A stretch of 64,000 nt of DNA from Cryptomeria japonica (taxonomy: Eukaryota > Streptophyta > Pinopsida > Cupressales > Cupressaceae): NCBI RefSeq assembly GCF_030272615.1, contig NC_081410.1:570047152-570111151 (forward strand), written 5' to 3'. Made by a program: the position numbers and the translations under genes. Numbering within the stretch: position 1 is the stretch's first letter; each line of letters begins with the position of its first letter. The notes below the pieces were generated by a model. The model worked only from the letters and a program-made list of their open reading frames with translations, was not told where the DNA came from and searched no databases. Shown here in pieces: positions 49,861 to 63,350 of the stretch.

Positions 49861-52430
49861 AATTGCTAGAGAACTTATTTTATTAATTTTCTTAACTCAA
49901 ATATTCACCACAATATTCAATACATGATTGGATCATATTCACCAACAATTTATAATTTTTTGTAGAAATCTAAACTAATTCACCAATAATATATCATAAT
50001 TATTAGTTACTTTAGGGTTATAACAACAATCTTTAGTTGCCACCATTTATTTAAAATATAATCTAATGACCTTCATTGTATTCTATGAGGTAAAATTTAC
50101 CTACAAGTTGTACATTTTCTCATGGGGTTTGAAATTACTTTTGAATTGTTGACCTCAATGAAAATCAATGGCCTAAAAGAAATTTTTGGCTCCATGAGTA
50201 TTATAAGATGTTGGTACATTTTGTCTCACAAAATACAAAAAGGGCTATTAGATTATTTTAAGTTAATGGTAGAAACCAAATAAAGTAGAGTCTACCCCTT
50301 AAACTCATTAATGATTTCCACCTTTAGGCCTTTACTTTTTTAATAAAAGAATTTTTTAGATGAAAGGATTTGCAATAGTAATTAATTTATACTTATTATT
50401 TTCCAAGATACACCAATATTTTCCACCAAAAAAAAATGATATAAACAAATACGCCAACAAAATTAATATTTTTCTTTAAAAAAATGAAAGATTCGCTAAT
50501 AAAAATTAATATTATTAGAAAAAAAATATTCGCCAAGATTTAATATGATTTTTTGAGAGGGGTTTTCTTAAATTTATCACTGAAAACCATTCTAATGGCT
50601 CAAAATAAACAACCAATACATTGTTCTACAAATAAATCAATAATCAAGTTGTTGTTACACACTCTACAAAAAATTTCATACGAAGAGTACATAGAAGACA
50701 AATCAGCAGTAATTTTTATGTTGCACAACTTCTCAGTAACATGGCACTTTACATTAAATCAAAGCAATCTTATTGTCAATATCAGTTCCATTCACCAAGA
50801 ATCAAAATAACAAATGGAAAGGTACATATACATTTCATTATTCATCTCCATTACTACTTACATATGTTTAAATTTTTCAATTGCTTAGAAGTAGTGACTC
50901 TTGATCTTTCATAAGTGATTTTTATTGTGTTTTCTCTTAAGAATATTGATCTCATATTGATGCTCAAATGGACAATATCTCTAATTCATATGCAATTTTA
51001 AAAAGCTCTAGAGAACAAAGTTGACCTTCCTAAAAATATATTGAGGCTTGCATATCATCCCCTCCATTAAAATCTCATCATTTGGCTCAACCACAATAGT
51101 TGTACTACATATTCCGCTATGCACTCTCTCTCTCCTTTGATCTCTTACCAAATCAATTAGGGAATCTATCAATCAATTGTCCTACAAGTTGCTACCTTTG
51201 CATTTAGAATTGGCCTTTTCTCTATTCCAGACATGTGTATTCTTCTATCCACTAGCTCTCAGTTAAGAACCACTTGCCAAGGAGAATATGATACAATATA
51301 GAAGAAAAAGTTTCTAACTTTGGTCACTACAGTTAGAAACACTAACATCGACAGCTTATATCTAAACTAGAACTATTGGTTGCAAATAGATCAAATTCAG
51401 AAACGTTGTTCACAGAATGCCTTGTAGATGATGAAAGTCCAATAGACTCACATCTGCATATAAGGAAGAGGTAAAATAATTGCACAGACACATGAAGTCC
51501 ACAATATTTAAAAAAAAAATCTTATTAGGTTTTTATTTCAAAAAGACAATGAAATCACATAAATTTTTATATAGGACAAATTTAATAGATTATATGCAAA
51601 AAAAAAAAAGTGAGATTATCTGTCTATTCCATCCACGACATTGAAATGAATAAGATACTCATGAGATTTCAACAACATTCATGGAGAGAACAATCTAAAG
51701 AGATCTTAAGCTACTTTGTCATATGCAGAAATTTTTAAAATATTCCAATAATATGAGGTGGAGAGAATAATCTAGATAGATCTTGCTAAAAATCTACATT
51801 GTCATATGCACAAAATTTTAAAATCTATCAATAATTTGAGTTGGATTCTACATGGTAATTTCAATTTCCAACAACTTGCAATTCACAAATAACAAAATGA
51901 TTCTAATTTATTTTTAAAAAATCATGTTAATTTTTTTGTGCACTTTAAAAAATACTTTCCAATATATATAACAAAATTAAAATACTTCTAAGTTAATATA
52001 AGTGATTGAAAAATATAAAACAAAAAATTGAAAAACTAATATGTGAAAATGTAATATTACAGTGTTGGGAAAAAGTTCAAATTATTAGTTGGCTCCAAAA
52101 AAAGCAAATGGTGTAGTGTCACATAAGGCCAAATCATTAGTTGGCTCCAAAAAGAGTAAATGGTCCACTATCACAATGTCACACTATGCACTACTATTTA
52201 AAAAAAAATTGCAGAGAACAATTCAAGATGACATCATCCCAATAAGATTGTACACTACAATGAGCCATTAGAAATACAGATAAATGAAATTTGCAAATAT
52301 TTTTAAAAATAGATATGCATAAAAACATAAGAAAAAAAGTCAATAGACTTTAATTCTGCATTCTTATTGATGCATGCTTAAAAAATTAATTGAATAAAGT
52401 GAATGCATTAGTATGTGTTTGCCAGGAGGA
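49861..52430. other. AT-rich non-coding stretch
   Basis: Nothing recognisable except a ~54-bp direct repeat at 52077-52165 (ATTAGTTGGCTCCAAAAA repeated). Confidence 0.45.
52077..52165. repeat. Short direct repeat
   Basis: CAAAT(T/C)ATTAGTTGGCTCC followed by AAAAA-rich sequence and AAATGGT occurs twice, 54 bases apart. Confidence 0.65.
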
Positions 52431-52434
52431 ACTA

Positions 52435-52627
52435 ATAAGATTATAAAATATTATTATTGTAGAATAATAAATAAAACAATTTGTATATTCAGAAATAAAT
52501 TTGGTAAGTGATTCTCAATGCTGACCACAAACTAATAATCTTTGAAGATAGTTTCGAACCATTTCACGAAGGCCTAAAAAATGCGGAGCAAAATAGTTTC
52601 TGTAGAATTTCAGCCTTTGCAGTTTAC
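52435..52627 (+). promoter_or_regulatory. Conserved P450 upstream region
   Basis: Similar to the ~190 bases before the P450 starts at 63993 (+) and 55085 (-). Shared words include TAATAAGATTATAAAATAT, GGAATAATAAATAAAA and CAAACTA(A/C)TAATCTTT. It marks a common promoter inherited by duplication. Confidence 0.6.
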
Positions 52628-53760
52628 ATGGATGTTCCAACGCTTTCTTGGTCCTCTCTTCTCCTTATCGCTGCTTTATTTATTTTATTCTTCTTTCTAT
52701 GGAGAAGGGAGAGCAAGACAAGGCATCTTCTTCCTCCTGGATCGCCTTCTTGGCCTATTGTGGGAAATCTCTTTCATTTGAGGAAAAGGCCTCACCAGTC
52801 TTTATATGCCCTCTCTCTCAAATACGGCCCATTGATGTCTCTCCACCTGGGCATAAAAACAACAATGGTTGTCTCCTCTCCTCCCATGGCCAAGGAGTTT
52901 CTCAAAACGCACGATCACATCTTCGTCAGGCGGATTGTGCTAGAAGCCTTCAAGTCTCACAAGTCCTCCCTAGTTTGGGGCCAATACGGAGCTCACTGGC
53001 GTCATCTCCGACACATTTAAACTGTTGAACTCTTCAGGCCCAAAAGAATGGAAGCTCTTCAACACTTGAGAAGAGATGAGATATTTCACACAATTCGACT
53101 AATTTATGAGGACAAGGGAAGAGTTGTGGATATTAGGCGGACGGTGTTCTGCACGTCTGTAAATTTGTTAGGCAAAATGATCTTCAGCACAAACGTCTTC
53201 GATCCCCACAATCCAAAGTCTGCATGGTTCAAAAATTCCATGTGCGAGATGACGAAGCTCAGTGGAACGCCCAATTTGGCAGACTTTTTTCCGTTTCTCC
53301 GGTTCCTCGACCCCCAGAGTGTTTCCTGGGAGATGGCCAAGCATTTGAAAGGTGTGTATGATTTTGTGGATTTGTTCATACAAAAAAGGTTCGCCTCTTC
53401 TAGCGAAATCCTTGAGCGGAATGACTCCAAGAAGGATTTTCTAGACGTCCTGCTTGATTTCAGAAGCGAAGACTTGACTCTCGTTGATATTCGAGCCCTG
53501 ATAACAGTAAGTACTGAAATAACCCAAAAATACTGTCACAAATTTCTGATATTTTAGCCAGAATGTCTAATTGTGGTATCTTTTTACAGGATTTGTTTGT
53601 TGCTGGTATAGAAACGACCACTACAACAATTGAATGGGTTATGGCAGATTTCATTCGCAATCCACAGAAATTATACCGAGTCTGGCAATAATTGGATGAA
53701 GTAGTCGGCTGCAATAGAAGAGTAGAGGAATCTGATGTAGATCGTCTGCCATATCTCCGT
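52628..53760 (+). pseudogene. Cytochrome P450, CYP76-like, 5' fragment fused to an inverted copy
   Basis: Starts MDVPTLSWSSLLL with an N-terminal membrane anchor, then the proline hinge PPGSPSWPIVGNLFHL. Exon 1 runs to 53506; the intron is 53507-53589 (GTAAGT...ACAG, phase 0); exon 2 starts with DLFVAGIETTTTTIE. Lesions: TCA to TAA at 53018-53020 (RHI*TVELF) and GAA to TAA at 53689-53691. Homology ends after LPYLR near 53760, where the sequence flips into the antisense of another copy. ExxR and the heme loop are therefore absent. I chose the ATG at 52628 because it matches the start of the copy at 55085; the open frame extends further upstream. Confidence 0.85.
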
Positions 53761-55085
53761 GCAAAAATTCTGAAGGGCGCTTACAAATTGCAGGGTCCAT
53801 CCCAATTGCCCACACGTTCACCATCACCTGGCTATCTTTGGGTATCAGATAACCCCCAATTACACAGGAACTCTCAGCTTTGTTGGGGAGCAACAGAGGA
53901 ACAGTCGGGTGCAATTGGAATATCTCTTTCACGGCTGCCTGGAGATAAGGCAGATGCTCTAAATCAGATTCTTCCACTTTTCTGTTGCAACCAACTACTT
54001 CACCCAGTTCTTGTCGAACTCGGTTTAATTTCTGTGGATTGCGAATGAATTCTGCCATAACCCATTCAATTGTTGTAGTGATCGTTTCAGTACCAGCAAC
54101 AAACAAATCCTGGAAAAAAATTCCACAATTAGACATTCTGGCTAAAATATCATAAATTTGTGAGATCCTTTCAGTACTTACTGAAATCAGGGCTCGAATA
54201 TCAACAAGAGTGAAGTCGTCGCTTCTGAAATCAAGCAGAACGTCCAGAAAATCCTTCTTGGAGTCATTCCGCTCAAGGATTTCGCTAGCAGAGGCGAACC
54301 GTTTTTGTATGAAGAAATCCACAAAATCATACACAACATTCAAATGCTTGGCCATCTCCCGGGAGACATTCTGGGGGTCGAGGAACCGTAGAAGCGGAAA
54401 AAAGTCAGCCAAATTGGGCGTTCCAGCGAGCTGCGTCATCTCCCACATGGAATTTTTGAACCACGAAGACTCTGGATTGTGAGGATCGAAGATGTTTGTG
54501 CTGAAGATCATTTTGCCTAACAAATTTAGAGACGTGCAGAACACCGTCCGCCCAATATCCACAAATTTTTCCCTTGTCCTCATAAAGTAGTCGAATTGTG
54601 TGAAATATCTCTTCTCTTCTCAGGTGTTGCAGAGCTTCCATTCTTTTGGGGCTGAAAAGCTCAACAGTTGAAATGCGTCGGAGACGACGCCAGCGAACTC
54701 CGTATTCAGCCCAAATTAGGGAGGATTTGTGATGGGAAAGACACTTGATCATTTCTATTACCATCCGCCCGGCCAAGATGTGGTCGTACGTTTTGAGAAC
54801 CTCCTTGGCCATGGCAGGAGAAGACACCACCACTGTTGTTTTCATTCCCAGACGGAGAGACATGAGTGGGCCGTATTGCAAAGAGAGGGCATAGAGAGAC
54901 TAGTGAGGCCTTTTCCCCAGCTGAAAGAGGTTTCCCACGATAGGCCAAGCAGGAGGCCCAGGAGGAAGAGGAAGAGTTGTCCTACCCCTCCCCTTTCCCC
55001 ATAGAAACAAGAATAATATCAGCGAACCAGTAGTAAGGAGAAGAGAGGACCAAGAAAATGACCAAGAAAATGTTAGGATATCCAT
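53761..55085 (-). pseudogene. Cytochrome P450, CYP76-like, lacking the 3' end
   Basis: Starts MDILTFSWSFSWSSLLL, then PPGPPAWPIVGNLFQLGKRPH and a TAG (54900-54902, Gln in the sister copy). A +1 insertion near 54562 (GGGAAAAATTT against GGGAAGAGTT) shifts frame. From there the frame is open through WFKNSMWEMTQLAGTP, the phase-0 intron (54181-54110, 72 bp), AGTETITTTIEW, VEESDLEHLPYLQAAVKEIF, and on to KRPSEF at about 53763. It is cut there, before the heme loop. The remainder of the open frame is antisense of the neighbouring copy. Arms of the two copies are about 90-95% identical by eye. Confidence 0.85.
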
Positions 55086-55619
55086 ACAAACTGAAAACTA
55101 TGTTGCTCTACTAAGACAGCCTTTTTCAGCATCTAAGGTTGATGCTCCTTGAAAATATCTATAAAGATTAGTAGTTTGTCGATGAATGAGGATCACTTAT
55201 TTTTTTCAAATATAGAAACTATTTTATTTATTATTCCTTTAGATAATTATATTTTATAATCTTATTAGTATGATGTAATTTTTTTAGTATTTGCTGAATT
55301 TTGTTATTCGCACTTTCATAGTATCACTTTAAACAATAGTATCTTATAATAGCGTCACTAATACATAACAATTGTATAATTTTATTGATCGACTATTTAT
55401 TATTATTAGATGTTTTGTCCTATTTCTTTTGACTATGCAATGGTGATAAATGGAATCATTTGATTTTTAATAATAGTTTAAAAAATACATAAAATTATAA
55501 ATGTCAAACATATACGAAAATTAAATGTGCGACTTTAATTCATCCATTTATATAATAAGATATCAATTTTTTTATATATATAAATTATATAATAAATATA
55601 ATTATTATCAATTTTATAT
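55086..55619 (-). promoter_or_regulatory. Upstream region of the minus-strand P450, left arm of a spaced inverted repeat
   Basis: Almost identical, inverted, to 63457-63992, with only a handful of substitutions. It includes CTTTTTCAGCATCTAAGG and ATCGACTATTTATTATTATT. AT-rich, with the likely promoter and 5' UTR of the P450 at 55085. Confidence 0.75.
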
Positions 55620-55649
55620 ATGTCAACTTTATTTTTAAATTACCTAGTG

Positions 55650-58600
55650 AGGGGGACTAGGTAATGGTGGATATGTCAACTTTACTTTCGAGATTCCACG
55701 AACCTAATTTTGAAGGGTGGAGGAGCTTCCATTTTGATAAGTAATTTCAGTCCTAGTTTGAGAATACTTTTGACCCTCAATATTTAAGAATTTTGGTCTT
55801 AACAACCTCTGAGGTTGACCTTTAAATGTTGGCAATGACTTTTGGTATGGAGAGAAATTGTTTCTTGAAAATGCATCTATTTCTTTGCCAACATATGTTC
55901 CCTGTTAGAATGGATGAGCTAACTATCCGAATGGTAGAGAACATCACTTCTTGGTATATAATTGGCCATGCATTGAACATTTTCTTTAAAGTTTTTGGGA
56001 AGGTAGTTTGCCAACAAAGTTTGATTTGGAGTCAGGCCCAACATTGTTGTGCAAATTTGCATGTTAAAAGAAGATGATCTATTGATTCCTCTATTTTTCC
56101 AAACATAAGATATCTGAAGTGGTTTGTTATACCTAATTAAACTAATCGTTTGCAAGTCATAATATAATTGTTAATAGCTAGCTAGGCAAAAGAACTTTCT
56201 TAAGGTAATATTGCTTCATTACAACATAATTTATAACGCCAGCAATTTGTTGACTTTGAATTAGCTTTGTGAATTTTGGAGGCATATCCTAATTTCACAC
56301 TATATTTGCATATTCTTGAAGGGGCCCATAATAGGATATCTAGTTCGTTGGATAAGAAGATTTTCCTTTAATTAAATAGTTGATATATGAGAGATTTATG
56401 ACAATCTACTATGTTGAAATCCTTCAGACCTTTGAGCTAAGCTTTACGAAGGATTTATCAGGCTTTTGAAGATAGTCTTTGACCATAGAACCCCAATTTT
56501 TAAAAGTTCCAAGAGTCTTTTGAAAACATAGCCTTTTCACCATTGTGTATGATCGAATTCAATGAGGGGTAATTGTGTCTCTACAGGTTGAGCTATATGA
56601 AGTGCCACATTTTTTAACCCTTTTAGAGGTTGGTCATTGTGAATATTCTTTCTAGAGCAGGTGAGTCCATGTATCTAGCTTTTAACATTCAATCCCATTT
56701 GGATGATGACTTATCATACATATTCCAAGTCAATTTAGCTCCTAGAGCTAGATTTCTTGCCTCCAAATTGTTCATATTTGTGCCTCTAGATCTCTTATAT
56801 CCTTACATAATTTTTCACATGAGATTAATGGGATTTTTCTTTTATTGTGACTCCCTAGACTATCTTTCCACAAAAAAATTTTAATGTTAGTTCAATGCTC
56901 TACTGAACTAATGAAGGAATTTCTAAAAATTACATAATATAATTGGGGATGACTGATAAGACTACTTTTATCATAGTCATTTTTCCTGCTAGTGTTATTC
57001 ATCTTCCTTTCCAAGAGTTGATTCTATTTTGAATTTGGTTTATGATTTTATTCTAGAATTCTACTTTATTAGGGTTAGAAAGAAAGGAATACCTAAATCT
57101 TGGTTGGGAAGATGCCCTTGTTTGATGTCAAGGATTGATTCAATATGTGCAAAGATCATCAAAGTTGTGTTGAGTAAGATAATACTAGATTAATGCCAAA
57201 TAATAATCCTTTAACACATGTTTGATAATTTTGGCTTCTAAAATTGAAGATTTTCCAAAGAGTAAGGTATCATTTGCAAAGAGAGAATGAGTCATGAAAA
57301 TACTTGTTCTTGGAATTTGGATGCCTTGCCACTTTCACTAGTAATGATTTCCTAATATCAACCTATTTAAGGATTTAACCATTAAGATGAATAGGAATGA
57401 AGTTATCAGGTCTAAATTATCTAATTCTTGAAATGAACCAAAGAAGTTGTGTGGAGATCCATTCACCAGTACAAAATATTTGATCTGAGAGATGAAGAAT
57501 TTAATCCATTTTCACTAGTTCTATACAAATCCTAGTTTGTGAAGGATTTTGATCAAAAATTCCCAATTGAGTCTGGCATATGCCTTCATCATATCCAGTT
57601 TAATGACCATTACTGGAATTTTTTATTCATTAATGGAGTGAATAGTTTCATGTGCTATTATAGCCCCTTCTGAAGTTTCTTTCCCTAGAACAAAGCTTCC
57701 TTGTTCTTCATAGACAATTTTAGGAAATTAGTTTTGATAGCCTCAATGCTACCGCATTTGAGAAAATTTTGTAAATGGTATTATACTGAAATTAGTTTGC
57801 ACTTTGCAAATGAGGAAAGGATTTTTCTTATTTGGACTAAGGGAAAAAAAGGTGTTATTTATCTCTATGAGGATGTTGGCATTTCTTCTTGATTCTTCTA
57901 GTGCTAGCCATATGTTTCTTCTCATGAACTCCCAACCTTATTGAGAAAAGATTTTCATTAATCCATCAAATCTTGGGGCTTTGTCTGGTGACATGGAGAA
58001 GACCACCTATTTTATTTCTTCTAGTGTGAAAGGTTTAAGAAGATAGTTGTTTCTTCTCGGGAGACCAACAAAGAGATATGCTCTAAAAAAATTTCTATGG
58101 CCACATCTTGATCTTCACAATAGGATTGACTTTTTAGAATATTTGAAAGGAAATTGATTGCCACTTGACCACTTTATTGTTATTGAGGGATAAGCTCTCT
58201 TGAAGCTAATTGGAATGGAAAATTAAATTGGTTTGTTGTTTGATTTTGGTTGAGAGGTGAAAAAGTTTTGTATTTGTATCACCTCCTCTTAGCCATAGTT
58301 CTCTTGATTTTTTTTCTCAAGAAGATTTCTTCCATGGAAAGAACCTCCTCCAATTCTTTCTACAATGAAGATTGCATTGCATATGTGGAGTTGTTCATAC
58401 CTGGTTTGATGATCTTGTTATTAATTTCATCCAATTTGGATTGAATATCTTTCTTTTGGAGGAAGATATTTTTTAAATGAGTCGTGTTCAATTTTCATTT
58501 ATTTATTGTTTCATGAATGTTAACTTTTTTTGCAACTATTACATTCTAGAGCCTAAGATGTATGGGGCTTTTTATCAACCAAACAATAAGATGGGGCAGA

Positions 58601-59290
58601 AACTCTAGCTCCGTATACCACACTTATTGACATTTTAATGATGATTTGGCATGAATGGGTCATTTATTGAATTCCACTTGTATAGGGAAGTGATCTAAAC
58701 CTAAAAGGGCTAAGATCTCTGGTTAAAAAGGAGCCATTTGGGCAAACACTTAGCTGATATGAAGAATCTATCTAATTTTTCTGCTATCTGATAAAAGTTA
58801 CAACACTTGTTGGTCCAGGTGAAGAGACCATTTTGAGGAGGGTAGTCCAAAAGATCATTATCTGATACAAAATTCTAAATATCTTTCAAGATGTTAGGAA
58901 GGGGGATAATGCCACCTCGTTTCTCACTTGAGTTTAAAATTGCATTAAAGTCTCCCCTAAGAGAATGTTTTATTCTTTTAAGTGCCATGAGACTGCAAAG
59001 ATGGTGTCCCATAGTATTATTGTGTTTATCATTGGAGAAGGAGCATAAACATCAAACAACTAGAAGGACATATCAAAAGAAGAGACTTTAGTTAGGATCT
59101 AATTTTGAGATGTCGCATTCAATTCTACTTGATACTATTTATTTTTCAATAAAATATCTAAACCCCTTGAGAAACCTTGAGCTAGGGATTGAAGGAATTT
59201 CCATTGCTTTCATAAATAGAAAACCTCTTTGACTTGTGTTAAGGATAACTTTGTTTCTTATAACAAGATGTCACTTTTCCTTAACATTTG
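55650..59290 (-). pseudogene. Degraded L1-type LINE (endonuclease, RT, zf-RVT)
   Basis: Minus strand. The endonuclease part near 59290-58560 has LDVYAPSP-like DVYAPSPM, LLGDFNAILNSSEKRGG (about 58965-58905) and DHFPIQVEF. RT near 58000-57200 has IKLDMMKAYARLNWEFLIK (about 57610-57550) and HSLFANDTLLF (about 57297-57265), where the catalytic FADD has become FAND. The zf-RVT part near 56120-56010 has KIEESIDHLLLTCKFAQQCW. Stops and frameshifts throughout. No clear poly-A or TSD was found. Confidence 0.7.
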
Positions 59291-60425
59291 TCCATGTCAA
59301 AATTAAAAATTAAAAATTAAAAAATACAAACATCCTCACAACATAAAACACTTTTATTTCAATATATAACTTTTATTTTTAAAAACGGGTGCCCATTTCT
59401 CTTTCAATGGTACAAAGCAAAACGGGCTTTGAATTTAAAAAACGGGTGCCCATTTGTTAAAATTAGGAGCGGGAAACAACCCTTAGCATTGTTTTTTGCT
59501 TCGGGATAGGCTTGGTCCCACCAAGCCTATGCTTGGCCCTCCAAAAAATGACTAAGGTAAAACAACATCAGATTTCTACCTTGGCCTAATTTTTTGAGGG
59601 CCTTTCTGATTGAATTTTTTTACGAAACGAAAACCCATTAGAGTTTCCAGCGTCCTGATTTCAGAAATGTAAATTTCTTAGTGATAAGATTATTTTTACT
59701 ATTTTTGTATTATTTATTAATCAAAAGTGGAACCTAAACCTAAAATACCAAGGTTCACTAAACCTTTAATAACTTTTTTTTTTTAGGATTTTAAAAAAAT
59801 AAATTATATGACATCAATCTACATACAATTCTTTTGAATATTTAAAAAAAACAAAATTGAAAAATATGAAATTTTCATCAAATTATGGTGGTCGTACACC
59901 CGATGTTTTGAAAATATACTTTATTGTCAGTTAAAAATTAATTAAAAAAAATATATTCAATAAAAAAATAAGAAAAAATATTCTCATCAATATTTGGTGT
60001 CTTAGGTATCGTTTCCCAGAAGGATTTGCAAAAATTCATTTATTTGCATCAAAAAAGTGTGGTCGTACACGTGTGGTATGGTCCTGAAACAGGCATTTTG
60101 AAAAAGTGGTTTTTAAACATGCCTGCTAAAAAGTGATTTCTGCCATGTGGGTATTAAAATAAATTACATATTTGAAAAGTAGACTCCGAGCACTACATTT
60201 TCTATTACTGAAGTTTTTTGAGATTCAATCTCTAAGTGCATCAAATTTTGACATCAATCGACAGAAAATTTGAAAAACAGAGAAAACACTTCACTTTTTG
60301 CCCAAAAGTGGGACTCAACATCTTCCAGCCACCCTTAAAGCACAACTGATTTGATCTTGAAATGTGTGAAAAAAATGAATACGAATGGATGAAAGTTATA
60401 ATTTTAGCATCTTCTTGGCTTGGTT
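59291..60425. other. Non-coding stretch
   Basis: Contains AAAACGGGTGCCCATTT twice (about 59381-59397 and 59439-59455) and GGTCGTACAC twice (59890, 60060). No gene is supported. It may be flanking sequence of the helicase-bearing element to the right. Confidence 0.4.
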
Positions 60426-60782
60426 CTATATTTCGTATGTTCTACGATATTTGTTGAAATTGTGCTTGTGTTGTAGTTTCACCTTGTTCTCAAAACATTG
60501 TTTGTCAACGATCATGAATTGGTCCCACAATGTTTTGGCATTTGAATGTGATGCGTAGATAGGCTTGTCCATTATAGCTGGTAGTTGTGTGATGTCACCA
60601 ATTAGTATTATGGACACTCCACCGAAACATAGATGTTGACTGTGGGGAAATGCCTCACGAAATCTACTATCTATGTTTAGTAGTAGTGTTGGCCCTATCA
60701 ATCTCATCTGATCAATGAGGATGTATCTTATGTGCTTCAATTCTTCTTGGAATGTTGTCAATGCTTTTCCTTGCAACATCAT
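60426..60782 (-). pseudogene. PIF1/Helitron-type helicase fragment
   Basis: The frame reads LKHIRYILIDQMRLIG, LLLNIDSRFREAF, FGGVSIILIGDITQLPA, DKPIYAS and AKTLWDQF. These are the Walker B and downstream motifs of PIF1-like helicases, as found in plant Helitrons and PIF1 genes. The usual DEMS/DEIS is changed to DQMR, which should abolish ATP hydrolysis. Only about 118 residues remain; Walker A is not present. Helitron ends were not identified. Confidence 0.7.
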
Positions 60783-60789
60783 CCTAATC

Positions 60790-61060
60790 TGAAACTTAAT
60801 TGAACTCTACACATTAATTGAATCATAACTTGAATTGAACCCTAATCCTAACTCTAATTAAATGATAACCGAAATTAAATTATAACTCTAATGCTAGCCC
60901 TAACTTCACCCTTATAATAATTAAACCCTAACACTATTGTAACCATAACCTTAACTCTAATTAAATGCTAACACATATCATAATTAAACTCTAATCCTAA
61001 TACTAATGAAACCCTAACCCTAACTCTAAGTGAACATGTACCCTGATTTAACCCTAGCCA
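60790..61060. repeat. Degenerate telomere-like repeats
   Basis: Many variants of (A)ACCCTAA, such as AACCCTAATCCTAACTC, AAACCCTAACAC and AAACCCTAACCCTAACTC, interspersed with AATTAAA. Irregular, so an interstitial, decayed tract or a simple AC/CTAA-biased repeat. Confidence 0.6.
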
Positions 61061-63170
61061 TAAACATAATTAAATACTATATAAACTTGAAACCTAATCA
61101 GATGACTAAAATAAGTGTCAAATTTTAGACAAACATGTATAATTTAAATAAATAGGCAAAATGCAAAAAAAAAAATAGAAAGATCTTAAGCCCTAATTTC
61201 AACTTTTATATATTTTGAATAATCATTCAAATAACCCATTGATCATAAACCCTCTCTAATGAATATAGATTCATCTAATTAAGACAACAAAGTTTCCAAG
61301 TGACAAGTAAACACAAGAAATATGTTACTTATCAACATTAACACCAAAATCAATATGTTTGCAATCATCAATTTATCATACGTACAAGTAGATCATTGAA
61401 GTTACAAGGTGGGAACTGATCGTATTTGAAATAGTGAGAGATGTAGTAGTATAAAAAAGGAGAGACACACACAAATATTTCACACTTTGTTTAGAAATAG
61501 ATTTATGTAAAAATAAAGACAACAATAGATTTTTATTGAAAATTATGTATCTTACATTAACAAACTATCCTATTTTAACTCATTAGCCCACAACTAAGAT
61601 ACTCTTGAACTTGTAAATGAAATGTTTTCAACCTGAAATAAGATTCCTAAATAATAGGTATGACATTTTAGATTGGATTATTATACTCTAAAAAATTTGT
61701 CATATCAATCATACAACACATACTAATGAAACTCTCGTTTCTCCCACTCTAAAATGATTAGGATTGAAAAAAAATATCAGTCTTTTATAAGTTCCAAGTG
61801 ACTAACTAACTATTGTAAGCTCTATTACTACTATTCCACTTCATCAATGCATTTGTAAGGACAAGTTTGTCATTGCAACACATTTTGTTTTAGTAAAAAT
61901 TAAATAAATATTCACAATGCAAATATGCCAAGTTTCAATAGACGAACACAAAATATTTGCATATAACATTCATTATTTTATCAAATTAAAATTGACTTTT
62001 GTAACTAAACTTTTCCTATTTTGTAAACTTGCAGCAAAAATGTTTCATTGCATTAGCAATGGCTTGAAACTATAGGATAATCTAATTTTGAAATCTTTCA
62101 CCATTCTTAAGTTGAAAAGGTTTATGTATATTCATATTCAAGTATAAAAGTATTATTTAAATAATATTTCCTTAAACTTTTCATTTTTTGAATTTGTCTT
62201 TGTCCTAACTAGGTGTTGTCTAGCTATTAAAGCTAGAGTCATACATGATCTAATATATAAAACTTCTATATCTTTATGGTGACAGAGCATACAAAATCTA
62301 GTATATAAAACTTATATATCTCTAAGGAGGATGAGCATACTAAATCCAGTTGATGGAAAAATGATTGCAAATTTTATTAATGTGACGATTAGTGCTTAAC
62401 TAGAAATATCTTATTTGGAAAATCCAACTATTTATTTGCTTTCTTTATTGTTAAGGTCTACATGCACCATTTATTTTCATCCTAGGATCATTGTGTCCAT
62501 CTTTTGACCACAACAAAATTTTAAAGAAAATAGAACAAAGATAGGGGTCATTGAGTAGCAAAGAAAAGATTCTTTTAATACCGCTTGAGATAATCTTTTT
62601 CAAAAGCTTCTTTCCTTAGCAAAAGGTGAAGTGGAGAGACATGTTGAAGGGAGCTTGGTCCAAATACCAGAAAGAAAATCAATTAAAGTATTTGGTTACA
62701 TAGTCTAAAGATATCATTATTTTGAACTAAATGTTTGTAGATCAATACCACAACTAGTTGAATATAAGCATTTTTTGCTTCTTGAAGGCTTGCATGGAGT
62801 AATTGAGTTTGAAACTGAAAGAGTGCATGAAGAGAGGATATATGATATATATAGCCTTTAATATTTTTGAAGTTATATTATTTTAGTCCCTAGAAAGCAT
62901 GTTGCATATTAATATGGAGAAGCTAGCATATTCAAATCTTGGAGCAACATACCCAGCATGGTGAATTTACCAATCAGAAAAGACAAAACACTCACAATTT
63001 TGCTTGCAATTGAGGCATGCATCTTCTTTAAGAGTATTTCACCAGCCTTTTAATAAGCATGGGCGTATCTAAGAGTATTACATGTCCTATTTTTCCTTTG
63101 GGATTGACTACGAGGGTGCTTCAATTGCGAGTAATGAACCCCCTTCAATCCATAACTTTTTGATACTAAG
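61061..63170. other. AT-rich non-coding stretch
   Basis: No gene supported. A short tandem repeat of about 60 bp (CAT-AATCTA-TATATAAAACTT) lies near 62240-62340. Confidence 0.45.
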
Positions 63171-63179
63171 TCTTAGGCC

Positions 63180-63350
63180 TTAACTGAGACCATGCTTGAG
63201 CACCAACATTCATAGGGGGTAGTGGAAATCTTAATTCTCTAATTGTTTCTCTTTTATGGTCTTTGAAAATACAACCCACTTCTAAGATTCGGGGTTCCTT
63301 CTAGAAGTCCCATCAAAATTAAGTTGCATTCATCCTTCCTTCAACAAAGG
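63180..63350 (-). pseudogene. RNase H fragment (LINE type)
   Basis: Minus strand reads MQLNFDGTSRRNP, the N-terminal RNase H signature (first catalytic Asp), followed by a frame-shifted GCIFKDHK-like stretch. Short and broken. Confidence 0.45.

Noticed and set aside
53692-54048. Plus-strand 118-codon frame, and matching plus-strand frames at 16427-16825 and 54210-54482
   Set aside because: They are antisense shadows of P450 exons on the minus strand; similar shadows arise because the P450 copies are homologous.
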